This document shows, piece by piece, positions 17,311 to 24,734 of a stretch of 57,654 nucleotides of DNA. This DNA comes from Flammeovirgaceae bacterium (GTDB lineage Bacteria; Bacteroidota; Bacteroidia; Cytophagales; Cyclobacteriaceae). Below the pieces are notes generated by a model that was not told where the DNA came from, searched no databases, and worked only from the letters and a program-made list of their open reading frames with translations. The stretch is taken from assembly GCA_023251155.1 (NCBI GenBank), contig JAHEZH010000001.1:120694-178347 (forward strand), given 5' to 3'. Positions within the stretch are counted from its first letter, which is position 1, and each line of letters begins with the position of its first letter. Both the position numbers and the translations under genes were made by a program.

Positions 17311-19122
17311 TTACTGATTGGGTTGTCCGGCAAAATCACCGCGAAGTTGCCGGTATCTTTTTCTGGCTTCAGCAGCATAGACACTTCCCGGAAAACGATC
17401 CAGAAAAGTACGGTACATTTCCATGGCCTTATCCTTATTCTTCAACTGTTGTTCGTTGATCTCGGCCAGTTTGAAATAGGCATCATCCGCCAGTATATCT
17501 TGTCCGAATTCTTTGTCTATTTTTTCAAGAAGGGCTACTGCTTCAGTGAAATTACCTTCGCGTAGTTTTATTTCTGCTTTGATCCAATAGATATCATCGG
17601 TGAGGCTATGGCCCGGAAATCGTGTTTCGATCTGATTCAATTTTTGCAGCGCAGCCGCGGTTTTATTTTGAGCGAGGTCGAGTTCGGAGGCTGCGAATAT
17701 TTTCAAGGCTTCTCCCACGGTATCCATTGCCATGTTTTCTTTTATGCGAATGCTCAGATCCATGGCATCGTTGGCAATCTCACGCGTAGTGGCTTGTTTC
17801 AAAATATCCAGATGTTCCTGCGCCAATTTGAAATCGCCACGGTAATAGGAGAGTTTGGCATTTCGCAATTTTGCTTCATAGCCTAGAGGTGCATCTTTTT
17901 GCGATTTTTCAACTTGAGAATAGAGCAGTGCTGATTCCCATGGCTCTTCTTTCAAAATATAAATATCACCTAACTCCAGTTTGGCTCGTGCTTTCAGATT
18001 GGTGGAAATTCTTGGATTGGAAATTAATCGTTGCAGCTCAACTATGGCTGTATCTTTCTGATCTACGTAATGAGCATGTAGCAATGCCTGACTTAAACTG
18101 GCCTCGTACGAATTCGGATTGTCGGGATACTTTTTAATGAATGACTTATACTCTTCCACCAGGTAAAGAACCGAATCTTTATTCACCGGAAATTTCCTTT
18201 TTACTTTTGCTTCGCGCGCATGAATTTGTCCGAGCCGGGCGGGTAAATAATTTTCGGTATTCGGATATTCTTTGACCACATAAGAAAAACTCCGGTCGGC
18301 ATTTTCATAGTCTTTGTTGTTCAAAGCGATCTGTGCGATCTCCAGGGTTTTTATATTTTCCTTTTTGAATCGTTTATCATATGCACGCGACTGGATGTAT
18401 GCACCGTAAAAATTTTTTTGCTGAAGATTGACCCAGATAAGCAAATCGGCAAAAACTTCAGAATCAGGAGCCTGCTGTACTTTATCATAAAGCAGCCGTT
18501 CCAGCGTTTCCAGTTCTTCCGGTTTAGACAAAAGTACCTGCAGTAAATTTTTTACATAACTGATATTGCCCGGTGTCTGTGTTACGTAATTCAGATATTC
18601 CTGCACCATTTCATCCCGTTTACTCTGAATGCGATAAAGGTTGGCGAGCTCTAATGTGAACAGGTTTGAATTACCTACCGTTTTCCGTGCTTCCTGAAGT
18701 GCGAGCACCGCATAGTCGATCTGGTGCTTGCTGGCCAGATAATCCGATATCGCTTTCAATTTATAGATATCGCTGGCATTGCTCCGAATAAAATTTTTGA
18801 AGTATTTATCCGCCTTGGGCAGCTCCCCTGCTTTAACGTAGACGTAGCCGAGATCAAGTTTATAGGAAAGGCGGTCATCCATTTTATGAACTATTTTTTC
18901 CACATAGCTCTCCGCCTCCCTGAACATGCTCAAATCGATGAGCAGCGAAAGATAATTATTGTGGATAGCAGGGATGTTCAAAATATTTTTCGAGAGGTCC
19001 TGGTAAGCCGCGAGCGCCTTTTTTTTATCGCCCTTTAAAAAATATTCGTTGGCAATCTGAATTTCCTCGCGGTCCTGCGCCCGGGCCGGAATACTATAAC
19101 ATATTGTTATGCACGTTAACAT
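17311..19122 (-). CDS. Secreted tetratricopeptide-repeat protein
   Basis: This is a large exported TPR protein, 603 aa from the ATG at 19122 or 620 aa from the ATG at 19173. Successive helical pairs such as NEYFLKGDKKKALAAYQDL, ELPKADKYFKNFI and RLGQIHAREAKVK cover most of the chain. The C-terminus contains YbgF/BamD-like repeats (LDRFPGSVYAAEARKRYRQL). The cleavage site is IPARAQ. The longer start would translate a TA-rich stretch into NNSNINTYIYI, which looks non-coding and coincides with the proposed origin unwinding element. I therefore favour 19122. TPR proteins of this kind often scaffold envelope or gliding/secretion complexes, but no specific partner is visible. Confidence 0.88.
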   Translation of the reverse strand: MLTCITICYSIPARAQDREEIQIANEYFLKGDKKKALAAYQDLSKNILNIPAIHNNYLSLLIDLSMFREAESYVEKIVHKMDDRLSYKLDLGYVYVKAGELPKADKYFKNFIRSNASDIYKLKAISDYLASKHQIDYAVLALQEARKTVGNSNLFTLELANLYRIQSKRDEMVQEYLNYVTQTPGNISYVKNLLQVLLSKPEELETLERLLYDKVQQAPDSEVFADLLIWVNLQQKNFYGAYIQSRAYDKRFKKENIKTLEIAQIALNNKDYENADRSFSYVVKEYPNTENYLPARLGQIHAREAKVKRKFPVNKDSVLYLVEEYKSFIKKYPDNPNSYEASLSQALLHAHYVDQKDTAIVELQRLISNPRISTNLKARAKLELGDIYILKEEPWESALLYSQVEKSQKDAPLGYEAKLRNAKLSYYRGDFKLAQEHLDILKQATTREIANDAMDLSIRIKENMAMDTVGEALKIFAASELDLAQNKTAAALQKLNQIETRFPGHSLTDDIYWIKAEIKLREGNFTEAVALLEKIDKEFGQDILADDAYFKLAEINEQQLKNKDKAMEMYRTFLDRFPGSVYAAEARKRYRQLRGDFAGQPNQ

Positions 19123-19442
19123 GCATTGTATTAGTATATATATATATGTATTTATATTACTATTATTAGTCATGTTGATATGTGTATAACTGGTTCCGGA
19201 ATGTTCTTGTTTACAAAATGCGTATGGCTTGTGTTCTCTGTCGGTGAATTTGATGTTGAATTTAAGGATTATGATTGGTTGTCCACAATATTGTCATTTC
19301 GTTGATAGCTGGTTTTTCTTTTTTGTGAATGTCACCCCTGGTGGATAAGTGAAGAGTTATAAACTATTTGAATGTCAAATGATGGATTGTCTAGTTGCTT
19401 CGTGCTTTTTGTCCAAGTTATCCTCATTTATGCACAAGTTGT
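19107..19442. other. Candidate chromosomal replication origin (DnaA-box cluster with AT-rich element)
   Basis: Six DnaA-box-like 9-mers occur in 330 nt. Two match TTATNCACA exactly: TTATACACA on the minus strand at 19181-19189 and TTATGCACA at 19428-19436. Four have one mismatch: 19107-19115, 19279-19287, 19340-19348 (minus) and 19418-19426. Next to the box at 19181 lies a TA-rich tract (about 19127-19170). Reading away from that box on the minus strand gives TAATAATAGTAATA (19168 to 19155), which resembles a DnaA-trio element. mnmG, often next to oriC, and two parS sites lie within 4.8 kb. dnaA itself is not in the window. Confidence 0.5.
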
Positions 19443-21068
19443 TCAGAAGGAAATGGTGATTGAACTCTCCCAGTTTGCTCGCATTGGAGTCTCAAATTTT
19501 TTCTCGCGGTCCTTGTAATAAATTGTTTTTTCGGGCTCTTCGTTCTGCAAAATGTTTCCGTAGTCCCATTTTCCATTTTTATTCGTGTCTATGATTATTC
19601 TTATTTTATAGTTTCCGGGTTCCAGGTATTTGAAGGTATGCGACTTTTTGTTGGCTGCGGATTGTATGACTTTGTCTCCGGAGAGAAGCTGCACAATGAA
19701 ATTTTCCTGCGTGTTTGGTTTTACTTCTACAGTGAGCGTTCCTGTTTCTTCGATGCTGAGTATGTTTACTGATTTACTGGATGCCTTGATGGAATCGTCT
19801 TCAAATGTTTCTAGGAAATTTTTTCCGGTTTTAATTAATATGTTTTTTTCAATGTCAATCAGTTTTTTATCGATGGTTGTTTTTAGTTCGATCTTTTTAT
19901 GAATAGTGTCCCACTTGAACTCTTCCTGTTTAAAGTTGATTTTTACCAGGGAGTCAAGTTCAAGCGTGATGCTGTCTGTGTTGATTGATTTAATCAATTT
20001 GCTAGATGTAATGCTGAAGGTGAATTTGCCGGTTTCTTTTTCCAGCACCGGGTCGTTTACCTCAGCTGTGAACTTCTCATCTATCTTTTGATTTTTTCCT
20101 TTTTTGATATAGACAGTGGTGTCTATTTTTTGAAGGAGGCTATCAGATGCAGTTACTCTCATGAGAACACTGTCGAGGTCCATTGTTTTCAGCATGAGTT
20201 TGATTTCATTCTGGTCGTCACCAAAAGAGTTGGGAATTTGTAGACCTGCTTCCTTTGCCTGGAGTTGGTATGCGATTACGCTTTTATTGAATGTGAGAAA
20301 AGCTATGTCTCCGGTTGACCTGGGTTTATTCATCTTCAGTTTGCGGGTGTCTATTCTGTTTAATGGAATAATGAGCCGGTTCACATTCTTTTTTAAATCA
20401 ATTACGCTGGCGATAAAGCCGAATTGTTCATTCTGACTTTCTACCTTAAGATTTTTATTTTTATCATCGAAGGCGTAAATGTGGTAGGTATCGCTTTTGA
20501 GATTGTCTAATCTGAAGTTCCCTTCTTTGTTGGTTTTGCTAAAGTATAGTGGAGCGTGTTTAAATATGTCGAAAGTGTCCGAAGTGTAGATCGCTACGGT
20601 TATGTTCTCGGGTATTTTTTCCGTTAGTGCGTCTTTTACGTTTCCACTAATTGATAAAGAATCGATTGTTGGACCGGTGCTGAAAGCCAACCGGAGGTTT
20701 TCAACTGGATTACCTTCCGTGATATCCTGAACGCCCTCCCTGAAGGCGATACTGTAGGTAGTATTTTCTTTCCATCCTTCTTTCGGTTCAATGATAAGTA
20801 GCTTTCCTTTGGTGGTGAATGTAACGTCTTTACCCGGCGATGGAGTAATGATGATTTCTTCTTTGGCATCTTTCAGCTTGATGTCTTCACTGAAATTGAG
20901 CTGAACCACGCTTCTTTTGAAATTCTTTTCATTTTGCTTTGGCGAAGTATTGACCACTACTGGAGGAGTTTCGTCTTTTGGTCCGCCTATGGGAGTGGTA
21001 ACAGTAGCGCATTCGCATAGCATTAAAGCAAAGGGAATCGTGAGTGTTTTAATGAAATTGGCTTTCAT
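19443..21068 (-). CDS. Ig-like (SbsA/Big_5) domain lipoprotein
   Basis: This 541-aa surface or periplasmic lipoprotein has a signal peptide ending in a lipobox (MLCEC, Cys at about residue 20) and the Bacteroidota hallmark TTPIGGPKDETPPVVV. Residues 30-132 form an SbsA-type Ig-like domain (SPKQNEKNF, LNFSEDIKLKDA, YSIAFREGVQDI, FSTGP). Further beta-rich repeats follow, including a carboxypeptidase-regulatory-like stretch (ISGNVKDALTEKIPENITVAIY and YHIYAFDDKNKNLK) and a C-terminal DTNKNGKWDYG motif that resembles a calcium-binding loop. The role is unknown; a structural or adhesion function is plausible. It overlaps the upstream methyltransferase gene by 4 nt. Confidence 0.88.
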   Translation of the reverse strand: MKANFIKTLTIPFALMLCECATVTTPIGGPKDETPPVVVNTSPKQNEKNFKRSVVQLNFSEDIKLKDAKEEIIITPSPGKDVTFTTKGKLLIIEPKEGWKENTTYSIAFREGVQDITEGNPVENLRLAFSTGPTIDSLSISGNVKDALTEKIPENITVAIYTSDTFDIFKHAPLYFSKTNKEGNFRLDNLKSDTYHIYAFDDKNKNLKVESQNEQFGFIASVIDLKKNVNRLIIPLNRIDTRKLKMNKPRSTGDIAFLTFNKSVIAYQLQAKEAGLQIPNSFGDDQNEIKLMLKTMDLDSVLMRVTASDSLLQKIDTTVYIKKGKNQKIDEKFTAEVNDPVLEKETGKFTFSITSSKLIKSINTDSITLELDSLVKINFKQEEFKWDTIHKKIELKTTIDKKLIDIEKNILIKTGKNFLETFEDDSIKASSKSVNILSIEETGTLTVEVKPNTQENFIVQLLSGDKVIQSAANKKSHTFKYLEPGNYKIRIIIDTNKNGKWDYGNILQNEEPEKTIYYKDREKKFETPMRANWESSITISF

Positions 21069-21958
21069 TTCTGAGCTACGTAGATAAGGCTGGAATGATT
21101 GATATTTCTTTTTGCTTTCCAGTTGGAAACCAATCCGTTAATAAAGCCTAAGAAATACCTTTTAAAGAAACTCTGTCCGGGACTTTTGTATTGTTCACTC
21201 AGCAGACTTACATAGTATGAATCCAGCATCATTGGTAGGATTGCTTTTATCTGAAGGTTGTGTTTTTCCAATAGGGCCTTCATGTTGTCTTTTGAGAAGT
21301 GCCATAGATGTCTTGGAACATCATAGGCTGCCCAATGAGATGAATACTTTTCGGCATCCCAGGACATTGGATTAGGTACTGCAATAAAAATAGTGCCATT
21401 ATCCGTCAGTGCTGCGCTTAACTTCTGAATAGTTGTATTCAATTGATGGACATGTTCTAAAACATGCCACATAGTAATTGTATTATATTGATTATCAAGT
21501 ATTTGTGATAAATCAGCGTAGATTTCTTGTTTGACTAATTGTGTCGCTTTCGTTCGTGCTTCCGTAGAAGGTTCAAACCCTGCGCCTTTCCATCCGGCGT
21601 TAATGGATTCATTCAAAAAATCTCCGGTTCCACATCCGTAGTCCAGAAGCTTGCCTTGATGCGGAGCGAATTGTTCCACGAGTAAACGTTTCTTTTTGAG
21701 TGCGCGCTTTCTGGCCTGGAGATAGATTCGATCAATCAGTTTTTTTGATCCGCCCGTATGCGATATGTATGAATCAGATTTATAGTACTCTCCTATTTCG
21801 GATTGATCGGGTCGTGGACTGGTTACTTTGAAATTACAATGGGTGCATTGTACAATTTGAAAATCCCTTTTGCTTGTGGTGTGGTCTGTGCATATCAGGA
21901 AAGGAATAAACTTTTTTCCGTCACAGATGGGGCAAAGTTCTATGTTCTCAAAGGCCAT
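21065..21958 (-). CDS. Class I SAM-dependent methyltransferase with N-terminal zinc-ribbon-like motif
   Basis: This 297-aa methyltransferase of the Methyltransf_23 type has an N-terminal CPICDGK...C..H motif and a second CTHC pair (residues 8-40) that could bind zinc. The SAM site GKLLDYGCGTGDFL lies near residue 100, with the acidic loop GAGFEPSTEAR and the motif TITMWHVLEHVHQL near residue 160. Such enzymes modify small molecules, lipids or saccharides, and the substrate is not evident. The gene starts 3 nt after the mnmG stop and overlaps the Ig-like lipoprotein gene, so mnmG-methyltransferase-lipoprotein form a tight operon. Confidence 0.9.
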   Translation of the reverse strand: MAFENIELCPICDGKKFIPFLICTDHTTSKRDFQIVQCTHCNFKVTSPRPDQSEIGEYYKSDSYISHTGGSKKLIDRIYLQARKRALKKKRLLVEQFAPHQGKLLDYGCGTGDFLNESINAGWKGAGFEPSTEARTKATQLVKQEIYADLSQILDNQYNTITMWHVLEHVHQLNTTIQKLSAALTDNGTIFIAVPNPMSWDAEKYSSHWAAYDVPRHLWHFSKDNMKALLEKHNLQIKAILPMMLDSYYVSLLSEQYKSPGQSFFKRYFLGFINGLVSNWKAKRNINHSSLIYVAQK

Positions 21959-21961
21959 TAA

Positions 21962-23824
21962 CTATTTTCCTAGGTAAATGGTTACAACAGATACATCGGC
22001 AGGAGATACTCCACTGATGCGTGACATTTGCCCGATGGTTTCCGGGCGTATTCGTTTTAGTTTTTCTCTTGCTTCGAGCGATAAGGCTTTTACTCTATCG
22101 TAGTCAAAGTCAGATCTTATTTTGAAGTCATCCAGTCCCTCAATTTTTGAGGCAAGCTTTTCCTCTCGGTCAATGTAGGCTTCGTATTTAATAAAGATCT
22201 CAGCCTGGTCTTGAACTTCAGTCGATGTGTTTCTCATCTCCGTTTCGAATCCGGTATCCATTTTCAAAAGATCTTTGAATCCCAGTTGAGGCCGTTTCAA
22301 TAGGCTTATTGCCGTGGCTTTCTCTTTGATTGGGGCTGTTTCCAGTGCTATCAATTGAGGGTTGATTACTTCCGGTTCAAATTTGAATTTCTTCAAGTCT
22401 TCTACCAGTTTATTGGTATCGGCGATCTTCTTACGAACATTATTCAGTCGTTTTTCATCGGCCAGGCCAATATTGTATCCTATTTCTGTCAGGCGAATGT
22501 CTGCATTGTCTTGACGGAGAAGGATGCGGTACTCAGCTCGGGAGGTAAACATGCGATAAGGCTCTTGCGTACCCTTTGTTACGAGATCATCAATGAGCAC
22601 ACCGATGTACGCTTCTGATCTTTTGAGAATCAGCGGATCTTTTTCATGAACCTTGTTATGTGCATTAATACCAGCCATTAGCCCTTGGCATGCGGCTTCC
22701 TCGTATCCGGTAGTGCCATTAATTTGCCCGGCGAAATACAAGTTCTCAATCAGCTGTGTTTCCAGCGTGAGCTTTAGTTGTGTTGGAGGAAAGAAATCAT
22801 ATTCAATGGCATATCCGGGCCGGAACATTTTTACCTTCTCAAAGCCGGGTATTCGGGTGAGTGCCTTATACTGTACATCTTCGGGTAGAGAAGTAGAAAA
22901 GCCATTCACATAGATTTCTACGGTATTCCATCCTTCTGGCTCTACGAATATCTGGTGTCTTTCTCTTTCTGCGAAGCGATTGATCTTGTCTTCTATTGAG
23001 GGACAGTATCTGGGTCCAAGACCTTTGATACGGCCCTGAAACATGGGAGACTTTTCGAATCCGGTTTTTAACTCGGAATGGACATCTTCATTCGTATAAG
23101 TGATCCAGCAACTGAGTTGACGTTCCAATGGTTTGGTGTCCGTATAGGAGAACTTGCCGGGATTCTCATCGCCCTTCTGTTCCTCCATTTTGGAATAGTC
23201 AAGGCTACGTGCATCTACTCTAGGGGGAGTCCCTGTTTTCATGCGCCCGGCTTCAAAGCCTAGCTGGACAAGTTGCTCGGTAATTCCTGTAGCGGCTTTT
23301 TCGGCTGTACGACCACCACCAAAGTTTTTTTCACCGATGTGAATCTTTCCGTTAAGGAATGTACCATTGGTAAGAATTACGGACTTGCTTTTAATCTTCA
23401 GGCCCAAGGCCGTCTTCACCCCTGTCACTCTATTATTCTCCACTAAAAGGCCAGAGACCATTTCCTGCCAGAAGTCGACATTCGGAGTTCGTTCAAGCGC
23501 CAGTCTCCATTCTTCTGCGAACTTCATTCTGTCATTCTGAGTTCGGGGACTCCACATGGCTGGCCCCTTCGATAGGTTGAGCATTCTGAATTGAAGCATC
23601 GACTTATCAGAGACTATTCCTGAGTATCCACCCAAGGCATCAATCTCTCTTACTATTTGCCCTTTAGCGACCCCTCCCATTGCCGGATTACATGACATCT
23701 GCGCAATGGTATTCATGTTCATAGTTACCAAGAGCACTTTCGAGCCCATGTTTGCCGCTGCTGCCGCTGCTTCACATCCGGCATGGCCACCACCCACCAC
23801 AATCACATCGTATTCAGGAAACAT
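21962..23824 (-). CDS. mnmG: tRNA uridine-5-carboxymethylaminomethyl modification enzyme, FAD subunit
   Basis: MnmG (GidA) works with MnmE to put the cmnm5 group on U34 of certain tRNAs, using FAD, methylene-THF and glycine. The 620-aa length is typical. The N-terminal dinucleotide-binding motif is VVGGGHAGCEAA (residues 9-20). The family motifs CNPAMGGVAKG (near residue 45) and GTPPRVDARSLDYSKM (near residue 199), together with the C-terminal RISGVSPADVSV, are present. In many bacteria gidA lies beside oriC, which matters here because two parS sites lie immediately upstream and a DnaA-box cluster lies about 2.5 kb downstream of its stop. Confidence 0.98.
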   Translation of the reverse strand: MFPEYDVIVVGGGHAGCEAAAAAANMGSKVLLVTMNMNTIAQMSCNPAMGGVAKGQIVREIDALGGYSGIVSDKSMLQFRMLNLSKGPAMWSPRTQNDRMKFAEEWRLALERTPNVDFWQEMVSGLLVENNRVTGVKTALGLKIKSKSVILTNGTFLNGKIHIGEKNFGGGRTAEKAATGITEQLVQLGFEAGRMKTGTPPRVDARSLDYSKMEEQKGDENPGKFSYTDTKPLERQLSCWITYTNEDVHSELKTGFEKSPMFQGRIKGLGPRYCPSIEDKINRFAERERHQIFVEPEGWNTVEIYVNGFSTSLPEDVQYKALTRIPGFEKVKMFRPGYAIEYDFFPPTQLKLTLETQLIENLYFAGQINGTTGYEEAACQGLMAGINAHNKVHEKDPLILKRSEAYIGVLIDDLVTKGTQEPYRMFTSRAEYRILLRQDNADIRLTEIGYNIGLADEKRLNNVRKKIADTNKLVEDLKKFKFEPEVINPQLIALETAPIKEKATAISLLKRPQLGFKDLLKMDTGFETEMRNTSTEVQDQAEIFIKYEAYIDREEKLASKIEGLDDFKIRSDFDYDRVKALSLEAREKLKRIRPETIGQMSRISGVSPADVSVVTIYLGK

Positions 23825-23837
23825 CTTCTATTTATTT

Positions 23838-23853
23838 TGTTCCACGTGGAACC
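23838..23853. other. parS site 1 (ParB centromere site)
   Basis: TGTTCCACGTGGAACC differs by one terminal base from the perfect 16-bp palindrome TGTTCCACGTGGAACA, the near-universal ParB recognition sequence (TGTTnCACGTGnAACA). It lies in the 45-nt gap between the ybeY stop and the mnmG start. The centre of the second site is 38 bp away. Confidence 0.85.
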
Positions 23854-23869
23854 TTAATCTCTTTTGAGT

Positions 23870-24313
23870 TCATTTTGTTCCACGTGGAACGTTTTGTTGT
23901 CGCAAAGATAGATAAGCATCTTCTTTTTCGCGCATGAGCGTTTTTGCCTCCCTGGTCTTGTCCTTATACCCAATCAAATGAAGAATTCCGTGAATGATTA
24001 CCCTGTGTAACTCATCGTCCTCTGTTCTTTTGAATTTAAGGGCATTCTCCCTTACTCTGTCAATACTAATATAGATCTCACCTTCCAGGCTTTTCTTTGA
24101 TTCAGAATAATCAAAGGTGATTATGTCTGTAAGCGTATTGTGCTTGAGAAAGGATTGGTTTAAAGTGAGCAGGTAATCATCGGTGCAAAAAATGTAATTC
24201 ACACTCTTGATTTTGGCCTTTTCCTTTTGAGCGGACTTAATAATCCAGTCCGCTGTTTTTCTGGGATGTTTGGGTTTAAAGTCAACCCCTTCAGAAAAAT
24301 ACCTTATAGGCAT
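23870..24313 (-). CDS. ybeY: Endoribonuclease / rRNA maturation factor YbeY
   Basis: YbeY is a small metal-dependent RNase for 16S rRNA 3' maturation and ribosome quality control. The 147-aa protein carries TDIITFDYSES (residues 72-82) and the metal motif HGILHLIGYKDK (residues 109-120). The canonical motif is HGxLHLxGYDH; here the third His is replaced, giving KDK. I believe this variant is usual in Bacteroidota. The C-terminal VPRGTK is encoded by parS site 2. The ATG shares one base with the TGA of the upstream RsbW-like gene (TGATG), so the two are translationally coupled. Confidence 0.93.
   Translation of the reverse strand: MPIRYFSEGVDFKPKHPRKTADWIIKSAQKEKAKIKSVNYIFCTDDYLLTLNQSFLKHNTLTDIITFDYSESKKSLEGEIYISIDRVRENALKFKRTEDDELHRVIIHGILHLIGYKDKTREAKTLMREKEDAYLSLRQQNVPRGTK
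23876..23891. other. parS site 2, inside the 3' end of ybeY
   Basis: TGTTCCACGTGGAACG has the same 14-bp core as site 1. It is read in the ybeY frame as Asn-Val-Pro-Arg-Gly-Thr just before the Lys and stop codons, so a centromere site forms the last codons of a protein-coding gene. Confidence 0.85.
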
Positions 24314-24717
24314 CAGGAATTGATATAAAAACTCAGTTCTACAATACGGCCATTCTCTTTGAAATCGACTTCGTCAGAAAGATGTTTCATCAGGAAAATG
24401 CCACGGCCTCCGGGTTTCTCCAGATTTTCAGGTGAAGTAGGGTCAGGAAGATTATGGAAATCAAAACCCTTTCCCTCATCCTGAATCTTAAATTTGATCA
24501 GGCTACTCTCCAGACTTAACGAGAGGGATACATTCTTGGTAGAATCCGCTGAGTTTCCGTGTTTAATGGCATTGTTAACCGCCTCTGTTACGGCAATCAT
24601 AATATTGCCATAGATGTCATCATCCAGATGAAACTTCTCTTTTGCATTATCAATGAAGCTTTCAATCATCCTTATGTTTTCGGATAAGGAAGGGATTTGA
24701 ATGTGGATGTTGTTCAT
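24313..24717 (-). CDS. RsbW-like histidine-kinase-fold ATP-binding protein
   Basis: This 134-aa GHKL-fold protein resembles the anti-sigma factors and switch kinases RsbW/SpoIIAB. The N-box EAVNNAIKHGNS (near residue 45), the G1 box DEGKGFD (near residue 87) and the G2 box PGGRGIFLMKHLSDEVDF (near residue 106) are intact, so ATP binding is expected. No sigma factor, anti-anti-sigma STAS protein or phosphatase is adjacent, so the partner is unknown. I use the ATG at 24717; the longer frame begins with TTG at 24726. The stop overlaps the ybeY start by one base. Confidence 0.88.
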   Translation of the reverse strand: MNNIHIQIPSLSENIRMIESFIDNAKEKFHLDDDIYGNIMIAVTEAVNNAIKHGNSADSTKNVSLSLSLESSLIKFKIQDEGKGFDFHNLPDPTSPENLEKPGGRGIFLMKHLSDEVDFKENGRIVELSFYINS

Positions 24718-24734
24718 GCCGGCCAACGTTGAGT

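Noticed and set aside
19127-19170. TA tract as a plain microsatellite
   Set aside because: It is imperfect, includes trio-like TAA/TAG units and sits beside an exact DnaA box, so a role in an origin is the better reading.
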